Shown: positions 1-7,017 of the stretch, piece after piece
How the letters are laid out: each line of letters starts with the position of its first letter
How positions within the stretch are numbered: the stretch's first letter is position 1
Origin: Clostridium sp.
GTDB taxonomy: Bacteria; Bacillota; Clostridia; Acetivibrionales; Acetivibrionaceae
Reading direction: 5' to 3'
Assembly: GCA_012841175.1 (NCBI GenBank)
Contig: DUVG01000198.1
Coordinates: 1-9,462, forward strand
DNA: 9,462 nt
Made by a program: the position numbers and the translations under genes
Notes under the pieces: generated by a model
Told to the model about the DNA's origin: nothing
What the model saw: the letters and a program-made list of their open reading frames with translations, nothing else
The model's database searches: none

Positions 1-370
1 ATTTTATTTGCTGTTTTAAATACGGAAGCTGTCCACTTCTTTTTAGTGCATCTTCGTATTCATATACTGCCCATGCAAGAGTTGTAGCGGTATAAGCCAT
101 TGGAAGATTGAATTTTACGTGGTCACCTGCGTCAAACCAACCACCGGTAAGGTCTAGTCCTACATCACTGCCGTCTTCAAGACATGAATCTCCACGCCAA
201 TTTGTACGCATGTTATCAGGTAATTTTCCTGACATTTGAAATTCATAAAACAAAATTGCTTTTTGTAGTGCCTCTCCATAGTTAAAGTTAGCTGCCTCAA
301 CTGTTGGTGGAGAAGCGAGAAGTGTCACGATAAAAGTAGCGACAATAATTATGCATGTAAGTTTTTTCAT
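1..370 (-). CDS. Secreted GH9 cellulase (endoglucanase), N-terminal part, cut by window edge
   Basis: Translating the minus strand from the ATG at 370 gives 123 codons open to the window edge. Residues 1-26 are a signal peptide: MKK, a hydrophobic core (IIIVATFIVTLLA), and a likely cut after VEA. The mature protein begins at once with the GH9 catalytic domain: NYGEALQKAILFYEFQ (about 30-45), NWRGDS (57-62), DVGLDLTGGW (69-78) and the family signature FDAGDHVKF (79-87). In GH9 the two aspartates of DAGD, here D80 and D83, bind and activate the water that hydrolyses beta-1,4-glucan; the catalytic acid lies beyond the window. There is no CBM4 or Ig-like module before the catalytic domain, so this resembles the GH9-CBM3c type. 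That, and any dockerin, is inference because the C-terminus is missing. The SD GGGGGAG lies 7 bases upstream of the ATG. It acts outside the cell on cellulose. Confidence 0.95.
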   Translation of the reverse strand, partial: MKKLTCIIIVATFIVTLLASPPTVEAANFNYGEALQKAILFYEFQMSGKLPDNMRTNWRGDSCLEDGSDVGLDLTGGWFDAGDHVKFNLPMAYTATTLAWAVYEYEDALKRSGQLPYLKQQIK

Positions 371-406
371 TACATGTCTCCCCCTTTTAATTTTTTAATA
401 TTTTAA

Positions 407-434
407 AACTAAAGAGATTAAAGTCTCTTTAGTT
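407..434 (-). promoter_or_regulatory. Perfect hairpin in the leader of the GH9 gene
   Basis: Positions 407-417 (AACTAAAGAGA) and 424-434 (TCTCTTTAGTT) form a perfect 11-bp inverted repeat with a 6-base loop. It lies 37 bases upstream of the cellulase ATG. On the minus strand it is followed by TTTTAAAATATT, so it could be a weak terminator or attenuator, a 5' mRNA-stabilising hairpin, or a palindromic operator. The sequence does not decide between these. Confidence 0.6.
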
Positions 435-438
435 AAAT

Positions 439-457
439 AAACTTTAATAAAAAGTTT
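439..457. repeat. Second inverted repeat upstream of the GH9 gene
   Basis: AAACTTT (439-445) and AAAGTTT (451-457) form a 7-bp perfect inverted repeat around a 5-base centre, just upstream of the larger hairpin at 407-434. It lies in the AT-rich probable promoter/leader region of the cellulase. TATATA and TATAAA strings at about 459-474 could serve as -10 boxes, but no convincing -35 goes with them. Confidence 0.45.
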
Positions 458-495
458 TATATACTTTATATATAGTATTCGATAAAAGCAATCTT

Positions 496-528
496 TTTTA
501 GGGGACAAACCCATAAGTCCCACTAAAA
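496..528 (-). terminator. Imperfect hairpin after the aminotransferase gene
   Basis: TTTTAG plus GGGAC (496-506) pairs with GTCCC plus CTAAAA (517-528), with base 522 bulged and a 10-base loop. It starts 9 bases beyond the aminotransferase stop codon (537-539), as expected for a terminator. Neither strand has a proper U tract after the stem, so termination may be weak, or the element may be a processing site or the remnant of a mobile-element end. Confidence 0.45.
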
Positions 529-536
529 GGCCTTCT

Positions 537-1724
537 TTAAATAAGGTTATAGTCCTTTCCTAATGCTTTAAAAGCAGGGTATGAGTTTTCAATAGTTTCA
601 ATGCTTACACAGTATGTCAATCTAAAATAACCAGGGCATCCAAAGCCAGTACCAGGAACTAAAAGCAGATTATATTTTAAAGCATGTTCTACAAATTCCA
701 CATCATTTTCAATAGGGGATTGGGGAAATAAATAAAATGCTCCTTGAGGTTTTATGCAAGAAAAACCACTTTCAGTAACAATTTCATACAATCTGTCACG
801 CCTTGTTTTGTATATTTCCACATCCACTTTAGCATCAAGGGAGTGGCTGATTACTTTTTGAAATAGGGCAGGAGCATTTACAAATCCTAAAATTCTGTTG
901 GAAAAAATCAGTGAATTAATGACAGTTTCAACATTTTCAATATCTGGGCTCACTGCAATATAGCCAATTCGTTCCCCTGGAAGAGACAGAGATTTACTAA
1001 AAGAGTTTACAACAAATGAGTTTTTAAATATTTTTAATATAGATGGAAGCTCTATATCATCATAAACCAGTTGGTTATATGGTTCGTCAGATACTACATA
1101 TATTGTACTGTTAAACTCTTTTTCTTTTGAATTTATTATGTCAGATATATTTTTTAAAGTTTTTTCACTGTAAATATATCCTGAAGGATTATTAGGGGAA
1201 TTAATAATTAATGCTTTGGTTTTTTTTGTTATTTTGGATTCAAATATTTCTAAGTCAGGCTCAAAGCTGCCCTTTACAGGTGGTATTATTACAGGCTTTC
1301 CACCGTGATTGTCAATATAAAAATTGTATTCACCAAAAAATGGTGCAAAAATTATAACTTCATTCTCTGAATCTAAAAGAGTTTTAAAAATAACATTAAG
1401 GCCACCTGCTGCACCACAAGTCATTATAATATTATTCTCAGTAAGAGAAAGTCCTGTTTCATTATTTATATTTTTAGCAATTTTTTCTCTTACATCAAAA
1501 AAACCAGCGTTATTCATATATCGGTGAATACCTTTTTGGTCGTCGGATATTATTTCTTTTAAAGCATCTTTTACTGAAGTTGGAGGTTCAGGGTCAGGGT
1601 TGCCTAGTGAAAAATCATAGACGTTTGCATCTCCATGTATCTGGCGAAGTTTTGCACCTTTATCAAACATCGCTCTAACCCAAGAAGCCCTTTCTAGGCT
1701 TTCAACTACCTTTTTTGATATCAT
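537..1724 (-). CDS. Class I/II PLP-dependent aminotransferase (aspartate aminotransferase-like)
   Basis: This 395-residue protein has the full length and order of motifs of fold-type I aminotransferases, which move amino groups between amino acids and 2-oxo acids using pyridoxal phosphate. Visible landmarks are SLGNPDP (39-45) near the substrate pocket, the glycine-rich CGAAGG (103-108) that holds the cofactor phosphate, NSPNNPSG (175-182), SDEPY (212-216; the Asp should bind the pyridine nitrogen), the Schiff-base lysine K244 in SFSKSLSLPGERIGY, and R368 in FRLTY, which should bind the substrate carboxylate. There is no signal peptide, so it is cytosolic. The SD AAGGAGT sits about 7 bases before the ATG. 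It starts 16 bases after the rqcH stop and is probably co-transcribed with it. Aspartate is a likely substrate only by resemblance; alanine or an aromatic amino acid is possible. No active-site residue appears missing. Confidence 0.93.
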   Translation of the reverse strand: MISKKVVESLERASWVRAMFDKGAKLRQIHGDANVYDFSLGNPDPEPPTSVKDALKEIISDDQKGIHRYMNNAGFFDVREKIAKNINNETGLSLTENNIIMTCGAAGGLNVIFKTLLDSENEVIIFAPFFGEYNFYIDNHGGKPVIIPPVKGSFEPDLEIFESKITKKTKALIINSPNNPSGYIYSEKTLKNISDIINSKEKEFNSTIYVVSDEPYNQLVYDDIELPSILKIFKNSFVVNSFSKSLSLPGERIGYIAVSPDIENVETVINSLIFSNRILGFVNAPALFQKVISHSLDAKVDVEIYKTRRDRLYEIVTESGFSCIKPQGAFYLFPQSPIENDVEFVEHALKYNLLLVPGTGFGCPGYFRLTYCVSIETIENSYPAFKALGKDYNLI

Positions 1725-1740
1725 ACTAACACTCCTTATT

Positions 1741-3504
1741 TTAAATATTTATTTTTTTTAATTTATTTACCAATTCTTCATGGGGTGTGACAAAAATTGT
1801 TTTATAGCTTACATAAGTTACCATACCCGGTTTTGCACCTTTTGGTTTTTTAACATTCTTTACAGTGGTATAATCCACTTCAACTTGAGCTGACATTTTA
1901 GCTTTACTGTGATAAGCAGCCAAAAGAGCCGCCTCTTCTAATGTACTTTTGGGAATATCCCCTTTTTCCTTTTTGATTATTACATGTGATCCAGGTATGT
2001 TTTTTGTATGAAGCCAAATATCATTTGAAGAAGCAGTTTTTAGTGTCAAAATGTCATTTTGAACATTGTTTTTTCCAACGTATATAATTAGGCCATCAGA
2101 GGACTGGTATTTTAATGGGTTGGACTTCAATGTGTTTTTTTTGTTATTATTTTTTTTCTTTGCAGCTAAATAGCCTGCTAAAACCAGCTCTTGACGTATT
2201 TCTTCAATTTCTGAAAGGGTTTTACAATTTTCTAAATTGTGAAACACACTTTCTAGGTATTCTAATTCTGAATAAGTTTCTTTAAGTTGTTCTTTTGCAT
2301 GAGCATAGGCTGTTTTGGATTTTGCATATTTTTTAAAATATTTTTGTGCATTTTCCTGTGGCAAAAGATTGTTGTCTAAAGGAATTTCCACATATTCATT
2401 ATCATTGCTATAATAGTTTAACAAAGATACTTTTTCAGAATTTTTAGGTATACAGTAAATATTTGAAGTTATTAGTTCCCCAAATAGTTTGTATTTGTCT
2501 CTTTCGGCAGATTCCCGTATTATATCTTGATATATTGTTATTTTTTTATTGCATCTGTCTATGCCATTATTAAGCACTTTAAAGATAGAAGCTTTTTTTT
2601 GCGTGAGTCTTTCAATATTATCCTTTGAAGAATAAAATATGTCTAAAACATTGTTGATGGAATCAAAAAATTCAACATGTTGGTACTGAGTGATCTTCAT
2701 ACAATGAAAATCTAATGGTTTTAAAATATCAGGGTCACGCCATATAATGCAAGGAGTGAAGTTTGAACTTAAGATGTCTTCAACTACATTGTTTAAAGCA
2801 ATTTTTATATTTTTTATATCTTTATCTGAAAGATTTTTAATTAAAGTATCTGGTTCAATTTCAGAACGAAAGCATACTTCTTTGCAAAGTAAAGGGCTAA
2901 AACCTTTGATGTTAGATAAGAGGAATTTTGCAATACGGTTAGATTCATCCTCTATATTTTCAAATAAAGAATCAACATCTAAGTCTTTAGGGCTTATTTT
3001 GTCTTGGACAGGTGGAAGAGAATAGGGCCTTGCAGGCATAATTTCCCTTACACTGCTGATATCTTTGTCTATATGCTTAATAGAATCAACGATTTTATCT
3101 TCAGAGTTTAAAAGAATTACATTGCTGTGTTTACCCATTATCTCAACAACAAGTTTTTTCTGTGTTAAGTCTCCTAGCTCACCTATATTATCAATATGTA
3201 AAACAACTATTCTTTCAAAGTCATGAAAAGATATTTCTGTAATTTTTCCTCCTACTAGATGTTTTCGCAATAGCATGCAAAAAACTGGAGGAGTAGAAGG
3301 ATTTTTCTTTGTGTTTTCTGTCAGATGAATTCTAGGATAGCTTGCATTTGCAGAAATAACAAGCTTAAGATTTTTCCCCTGAGCTCTTATATTTATCAAT
3401 GTTTCATCATATTCTGGCTGATATATTTTATCAATACGCCCACCTATAAGTATTTCAGACAACTCATAGACCATATTTTTAACTACTACACCATCAAATG
3501 GCAA
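1741..3504 (-). CDS. rqcH: RqcH / FbpA (NFACT family) ribosome quality-control factor
   Basis: The protein has the three-part NFACT layout: an N-terminal NFACT-N domain (about 1-170, opening PFDGVVVKNMVYEL), a helix-hairpin-helix region (about 190-215), coiled coils (about 285-345 and 385-435), and a C-terminal NFACT-R/DUF814 domain (about 465-570) with DIWLHTKNIPGSH and VDYTTVKNVKKPKGAKPG. Homologues bind 50S subunits blocked by peptidyl-tRNA and recruit tRNA-Ala to add C-terminal alanine tails that mark the stalled peptide for degradation; older annotations call it fibronectin-binding protein A. The start chosen is TTG at 3504, giving 587 residues. It lies 9 bases after the SD AAAGAGG (3514-3520) and yields the family-typical PFDG opening. 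The GTG at 3513 adds only three residues and abuts the SD. With the TTG start, E97-R98 fall at the position of the functionally important Asp97-Arg98 pair of Bacillus RqcH, with Glu in place of Asp. The aminotransferase follows after 16 bases. Confidence 0.94.
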   Translation of the reverse strand: MPFDGVVVKNMVYELSEILIGGRIDKIYQPEYDETLINIRAQGKNLKLVISANASYPRIHLTENTKKNPSTPPVFCMLLRKHLVGGKITEISFHDFERIVVLHIDNIGELGDLTQKKLVVEIMGKHSNVILLNSEDKIVDSIKHIDKDISSVREIMPARPYSLPPVQDKISPKDLDVDSLFENIEDESNRIAKFLLSNIKGFSPLLCKEVCFRSEIEPDTLIKNLSDKDIKNIKIALNNVVEDILSSNFTPCIIWRDPDILKPLDFHCMKITQYQHVEFFDSINNVLDIFYSSKDNIERLTQKKASIFKVLNNGIDRCNKKITIYQDIIRESAERDKYKLFGELITSNIYCIPKNSEKVSLLNYYSNDNEYVEIPLDNNLLPQENAQKYFKKYAKSKTAYAHAKEQLKETYSELEYLESVFHNLENCKTLSEIEEIRQELVLAGYLAAKKKNNNKKNTLKSNPLKYQSSDGLIIYVGKNNVQNDILTLKTASSNDIWLHTKNIPGSHVIIKKEKGDIPKSTLEEAALLAAYHSKAKMSAQVEVDYTTVKNVKKPKGAKPGMVTYVSYKTIFVTPHEELVNKLKKINI

Positions 3505-3513
3505 TACACACAC

Positions 3514-3520
3514 CTCTTTT
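3514..3520 (-). promoter_or_regulatory. Ribosome binding site that decides the rqcH start
   Basis: On the minus strand this reads AAAGAGG. It directly touches the GTG at 3513 but is 9 bases from the TTG at 3504. Its spacing therefore supports the TTG as initiator, in agreement with the PFDG N-terminus common in this family. Confidence 0.65.
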
Positions 3521-3538
3521 TGCTAAACTTACATAACT

Positions 3539-3567
3539 ATTATATCACCTTAGTTTATACCTGTATA
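3539..3567 (-). promoter_or_regulatory. Possible proximal promoter of rqcH
   Basis: The minus strand has a perfect -10 TATAAT (3539-3544) with an upstream TGA, making an extended -10, and a weak -35 TATACA (3562-3567) at 17-base spacing. It is one of two candidate promoters for the rqcH-aminotransferase unit and shares the string GTGATATAATA with the other. Confidence 0.45.
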
Positions 3568-3599
3568 TTATGTTAATATACAAAAGATAATACCAAGAT

Positions 3600-3628
3600 A
3601 TTATATCACTTTGCAAGTTTTTTAACAA
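3600..3628 (-). promoter_or_regulatory. Probable sigma-A promoter of rqcH-aminotransferase
   Basis: On the minus strand, -35 TTGTTA (3623-3628), a 17-base spacer and -10 TATAAT (3600-3605) preceded by TGA fit a vegetative promoter well. It lies in the 210-base gap between the kinase stop and rqcH, so rqcH can be transcribed independently. I see no clear terminator after the kinase, so read-through from upstream is also possible. Confidence 0.55.
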
Positions 3629-3714
3629 ATATATGAAAGATAAATTAACCTTTTAGAACCAAAATTAATGCTTAAGAACCAGACTCCTTCAAACTTCCAG
3701 AAAATGAGAAATAG

Positions 3715-5439
3715 TTACTTTAAATATGCAGGGAATTTTATTATGAATTTACTTCCTTGCATTTCTTTTGATTCTATTTCTATTATACCATCAAACTCTT
3801 TAACTATTCCATAGGTTATTGAAAGTCCAAGTCCAGTACCTTTATCAACATCTTTGGTAGTAAAGAAAGGCTCGAAAACTTTTTCTTTGACTTTTTCAGA
3901 AATGCCAATACCGTTATCTATAATTTCAATTACAACGGTATTTTTTTGAGAATGTGCATTTATTGTTATTTTCCCGTCTTTTTTATCTGGATTTTTCATT
4001 CTAAGTTCTTCAATTGCATCTCTTGCATTTGTTATAATATTCAAAAATACTTGTTCAAGTTTATTATGATCTGCAAGTATGGGGGGGAGGTTATCTTCAA
4101 TATTGGTTTCTACAGTTATTTTTCTCTTTATAAGCTGCTCGCCTATAAGTTTAAACATATCAAATAGTGGTTTTTTTATATCTATTTCTTTTTTTGTATG
4201 GTCAGACTGTCTTGCAAATGTTCTTAAATGGCCGATTATTTTGTTAATTCTTTCAGTTTGTTCAATTATTGAATTTAATTTTTCAAATAAAAGTTTATCA
4301 TTTAATACATTTCTAACTTTAGCTAAGATAAGGCCTTGGGTTATAAGGCTTATACCTGCTAAAGGCTGGTTTATTTCATGGGCTATTCCAGTTGCCATTT
4401 CACCTAAAGTTGCAAGTTTTGCAGATTGAATTAGCTGGGCATCTTTTTCACGTAATTGGTCAGTACGAGTTTTGACCATTTTTTCTAGATTTTCTGCATA
4501 ATCCTTTATTTCTTCCACAAGGCGTCTTCTTTGGATACCTGACGTTATTTCATTTGCAATAAGGCTTAAAACTTGGGATTCTTTAAGCAAAAAATTTTTT
4601 CTTGAAGTTGATACAATAATGTGGAGTATGCCAATTAATGAGTCGTCAGAAGTAAGGGGTATATGTATTATTGAAAAATCCCTATTGCTAAAACTATTTT
4701 CATCAATATATTTTAAAATTTCATGATTTTTTAGGTCTGTAGAATTAATTGTAAAGCGTGAATATGTTTCAAAACAACTTTTTACCCCACAGGGAACATC
4801 ATTCTCATTAGAATAAAAATTACAGCCATGGGATTTGTAATTTTCACAAGGACCTGAACAGGAATTAATATAAAAATTATTATAAGAAGGATCAAATAAG
4901 CAGATAAACACCAAGGATATTTCTAAAAAGTTGCTTATTGTACTGCATATTTCATTACACATTTCATCTATTGACTTGTTGGAATTTACAAGATGAGCAA
5001 TTTCAATTAAAGCAACCCTGCATTGTTCCTGATGAATGTATTTTGTTATTTCACGGGTCATTATAAGAAGTCCTTCTATTTGGTTGTTTTTATTTATGCG
5101 TGGAGTTACAGTAACGGATACAGGAAGTAGTGTTCCATCTTTTCTTACAGCATTCATTGAGTAGTCTATTAAGTTTGATTTAGCGGGACTGTTGATCAAA
5201 TAAAGAAAATTTTTCTCAATAGAGCCTTTTTTATGAAGATTAGTAGGAAGTTCATTTTGAAGCATTTCATTGTAGGTGTAGCCGTATATTAATTCTGCAC
5301 CTTTATTCCACAAAACCACTTTGTTATCAAGGTCTGTTGCTATAATGGCATATTCGGTGGAGCTAATCATAAGACTTTCAAGAAGTCCTAAAGGGTGTGT
5401 ACTTTTAGATAAATAAAAAAGATGTCTATCAGCATTCAT
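3715..5439 (-). CDS. Soluble PAS / cysteine-rich GAF-like sensor histidine kinase
   Basis: From the ATG at 5439 the product has 574 residues. Domains in order are a PAS/PAC region (about 20-135, with ATDLDNKVVLWNKGAELIYGY and a final MTREIT), a GAF-like region (about 145-305), a short coiled coil (about 305-340), a HisKA domain with the H-box GIAHEINQP (phospho-acceptor H354), and a HATPase domain with N-box LNIITNARDA (N471), G1 DNGIG, F-box FEPFFTTK and G2 GTGLGLS. All catalytic motifs are intact. No membrane segment or signal peptide is seen, so it should sense a cytoplasmic cue. The GAF-like region carries cysteines C194, C198, C206, C217 and C222 within 29 residues, which could bind metal or an iron-sulfur cluster or act as a redox switch (inference). 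The ATG follows the upstream stop by one base, with the SD TTGAGG 9 bases before it, so translation is probably coupled. An in-frame TTG at 5454 would instead place the start on the SD itself. The likely partner is the receiver-phosphatase encoded just upstream. Confidence 0.93.
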   Translation of the reverse strand: MNADRHLFYLSKSTHPLGLLESLMISSTEYAIIATDLDNKVVLWNKGAELIYGYTYNEMLQNELPTNLHKKGSIEKNFLYLINSPAKSNLIDYSMNAVRKDGTLLPVSVTVTPRINKNNQIEGLLIMTREITKYIHQEQCRVALIEIAHLVNSNKSIDEMCNEICSTISNFLEISLVFICLFDPSYNNFYINSCSGPCENYKSHGCNFYSNENDVPCGVKSCFETYSRFTINSTDLKNHEILKYIDENSFSNRDFSIIHIPLTSDDSLIGILHIIVSTSRKNFLLKESQVLSLIANEITSGIQRRRLVEEIKDYAENLEKMVKTRTDQLREKDAQLIQSAKLATLGEMATGIAHEINQPLAGISLITQGLILAKVRNVLNDKLLFEKLNSIIEQTERINKIIGHLRTFARQSDHTKKEIDIKKPLFDMFKLIGEQLIKRKITVETNIEDNLPPILADHNKLEQVFLNIITNARDAIEELRMKNPDKKDGKITINAHSQKNTVVIEIIDNGIGISEKVKEKVFEPFFTTKDVDKGTGLGLSITYGIVKEFDGIIEIESKEMQGSKFIIKFPAYLK

Positions 5440-5440
5440 T

Positions 5441-6592
5441 TTATAAAACCTCAATTCCTAAAATTGTCGTATCGTCATGGCAAGAGCCGTCTGAAAATTC
5501 CTCTGTAGCTTGCATAATTTTTTTTATGGTATCAGAAATAGAATAATTCTTGCAGTCTTGAAGAAGTTTTAGCATATTCTCATCTCCAAATGTCTTATCG
5601 TTACGGGATACTTCTATTACTCCATCGGTAAAAAGCCATATTTTATCTCCTTTATTTAGATGATTTACACTGCAATTATATGTTGCATCGTTAAAAACAC
5701 CTAAAATAGGACCGGTGGATTCTAATTTAGTATAACCTTCTTTTAGTATAACATATTGATTAATATGTCCAGCGGAGACTGTGTAAAGGGTTTTTGTTTT
5801 TTTATCTATAAAGCCCAAAAAAAGTGATGCAAAAATATTTTGAGCAGTATTAGTGTATAGCTCTAAGTTGAGATCTAATACAATTTCAGGGAATCTCCTT
5901 CTGTTAATGCCCTGTCTGTAGTTATACTCTATATTTTGCAAAAAACTCTTTATTATTGTAGATATAACAGAAGCTAAGATTCCATGACTGGACACATCAA
6001 AAACATAGAAACATACATAATCTCCTATGTCTGCCACATCATACATATCGCCGCCAACATTATCACAGCTTTTATATTCCACTAAAAAATTAAATCCTGG
6101 AATGTTAGGAAGGTTTTTAGGCAGCATGTTTAAAAGTATTTTTAATGCAGAATCATGAAGTCCCTGCATGTAATTTTGATATTCAAGGAGTTCTTTGTTA
6201 ATTCGAGCATTTTCTAAAAGAAGATTTTTTTTGTTGATAGCATTATTTATTGCTATTGTAAGGTTGTCAGCGTTAACTGGCTTTCTAAGATATTCAAAAG
6301 CACCTTCTTTCATGGCATGAATGGCATTTTCTAAGTCACCATGTCCAGTAAGAATAATAACACTCATTTCAGGCATCATTTTTTTTATTTCTTTAAGTAT
6401 CTCCATTCCTGACATTTCAGGCATTTTCATATCAGTAATAACAACATCAATATTAGAACAATTGTTTTTAAATATTTCTAGTGCCTCTTTACCATTAGAT
6501 ACAGTTATAACTTCATTATTATCAAGTTCTAAAATGAATTTAATGTTTTCAAGAATGGTTTTTTCATCATCAATAACAAGTATTTTTGGCAT
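5441..6592 (-). CDS. Response regulator with PP2C/SpoIIE (RsbU-type) phosphatase output
   Basis: Residues 1-118 form a receiver domain with the acidic pair D8-D9, phospho-acceptor D54 in VVITDMKMPEMSG, T82 in ILTGHG and K104 in RKPV, so all switch residues are present. A helical linker (about 119-165) leads into a SpoIIE/RsbU-type PP2C serine/threonine phosphatase domain (about 170-383). Metal-binding aspartates are visible in GGDMYD (D182), FDVSSHG (D199), FTDG (D323) and CHDD (D373-D374). The family's usual DVSGHG reads DVSSHG here, a small variation. Relatives dephosphorylate STAS-domain anti-anti-sigma factors in partner switching, or act on c-di-GMP-unrelated stress and biofilm outputs; the actual target is unknown and not encoded nearby. 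It is the first gene of an operon with the histidine kinase, which begins one base after this stop and presumably phosphorylates D54. The SD AAGGAG lies 8 bases before the ATG. The protein is cytosolic. Confidence 0.94.
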   Translation of the reverse strand: MPKILVIDDEKTILENIKFILELDNNEVITVSNGKEALEIFKNNCSNIDVVITDMKMPEMSGMEILKEIKKMMPEMSVIILTGHGDLENAIHAMKEGAFEYLRKPVNADNLTIAINNAINKKNLLLENARINKELLEYQNYMQGLHDSALKILLNMLPKNLPNIPGFNFLVEYKSCDNVGGDMYDVADIGDYVCFYVFDVSSHGILASVISTIIKSFLQNIEYNYRQGINRRRFPEIVLDLNLELYTNTAQNIFASLFLGFIDKKTKTLYTVSAGHINQYVILKEGYTKLESTGPILGVFNDATYNCSVNHLNKGDKIWLFTDGVIEVSRNDKTFGDENMLKLLQDCKNYSISDTIKKIMQATEEFSDGSCHDDTTILGIEVL

Positions 6593-6633
6593 AATATTTG
6601 CTCCTTTATACTTTAGAGAGGATTATATCCATG

Positions 6634-6642
6634 ATTATATCA
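6634..6642 (-). promoter_or_regulatory. Probable extended -10 promoter of the phosphatase-kinase operon
   Basis: The minus strand reads TGATATAAT, a perfect extended -10. No good -35 exists at 17 bases. A second TATAAT lies 12 bases nearer the gene (6622-6627) inside a repeated GATATAATC. This promoter diverges from that of the DUF503 gene, and the two share a 134-base intergenic region. Confidence 0.5.
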
Positions 6643-6682
6643 AATAATAAATAATTTTTCTATACAAATAGCAACTTTGAAA

Positions 6683-6691
6683 TGTTATAAT
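6683..6691 (+). promoter_or_regulatory. Probable extended -10 promoter of the DUF503 gene
   Basis: The plus strand reads TGTTATAAT, an extended -10 with a perfect TATAAT box at 6686-6691; the -35 region (TACAAA, 17 bases upstream) is weak. It sits 35 bases before the start codon. Confidence 0.5.
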
Positions 6692-6726
6692 GGTGGTAAA
6701 TAAAATGTTACATTGGAGGATATATA

Positions 6727-7017
6727 ATGGTTGTCGGAGTATGTAAAGTTATTCTTAATATAGATAGTGCATTTTCTCTAAAAGAAAAAAGACACGTGGT
6801 AAAAAGTATTGTGGAAAGATTAAAATCAAAATTTAATGCTTCAGTTGCAGAAGTTGAGTTAAATGATGTTTGGAAGAATGCTGTTATTGGAATTTCATGC
6901 GTTTCAAATGAAGCATCCCATGCAGATAGCATGATGGCAAATATGGTGAACTTCATTGAAAATGATGGAAGGGCAGTTTTATTTGATTACAGTACAGAAA
7001 TTATTCATATAGGTTAA
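6727..7017 (+). CDS. DUF503 family protein (YlxP-like)
   Basis: The 96-residue product matches the small DUF503 family in length and in its landmarks: an opening MVVGVCKVILNI beta strand, SLKEKRHVVKSIVERLKSKF (17-36), then VAEVELNDVWKNAVIGISCVS and a closing strand-helix-strand ending in IIHIG. In Bacillus the homologue YlxP lies between infB and rbfA and has been linked to ribosome assembly. Here it stands alone, so that context gives no support, and the biochemical role is not established. It is cytosolic with no membrane segment. The SD TTGGAGG (6713-6719) is 7 bases before the ATG. It is transcribed away from the phosphatase-kinase operon and ends before a strong terminator at 7088-7109. 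Confidence 0.9.
   Translation: MVVGVCKVILNIDSAFSLKEKRHVVKSIVERLKSKFNASVAEVELNDVWKNAVIGISCVSNEASHADSMMANMVNFIENDGRAVLFDYSTEIIHIG

Noticed and set aside
3640..3714. Search for a kinase terminator in the repeated AGAACC segments
   Set aside because: The repeats are direct, not inverted, and no stem plus U tract could be drawn.
4079..4429. 116-codon plus-strand frame opposite the histidine kinase
   Set aside because: It overlaps the conserved HisKA/HATPase coding region on the other strand, and its hydrophobic look comes from the complement of Lys/Asn/Glu codons.
6708..6956. 82-codon minus-strand frame opposite the DUF503 gene
   Set aside because: The plus-strand frame matches a known family with a proper SD; this one is its shadow.
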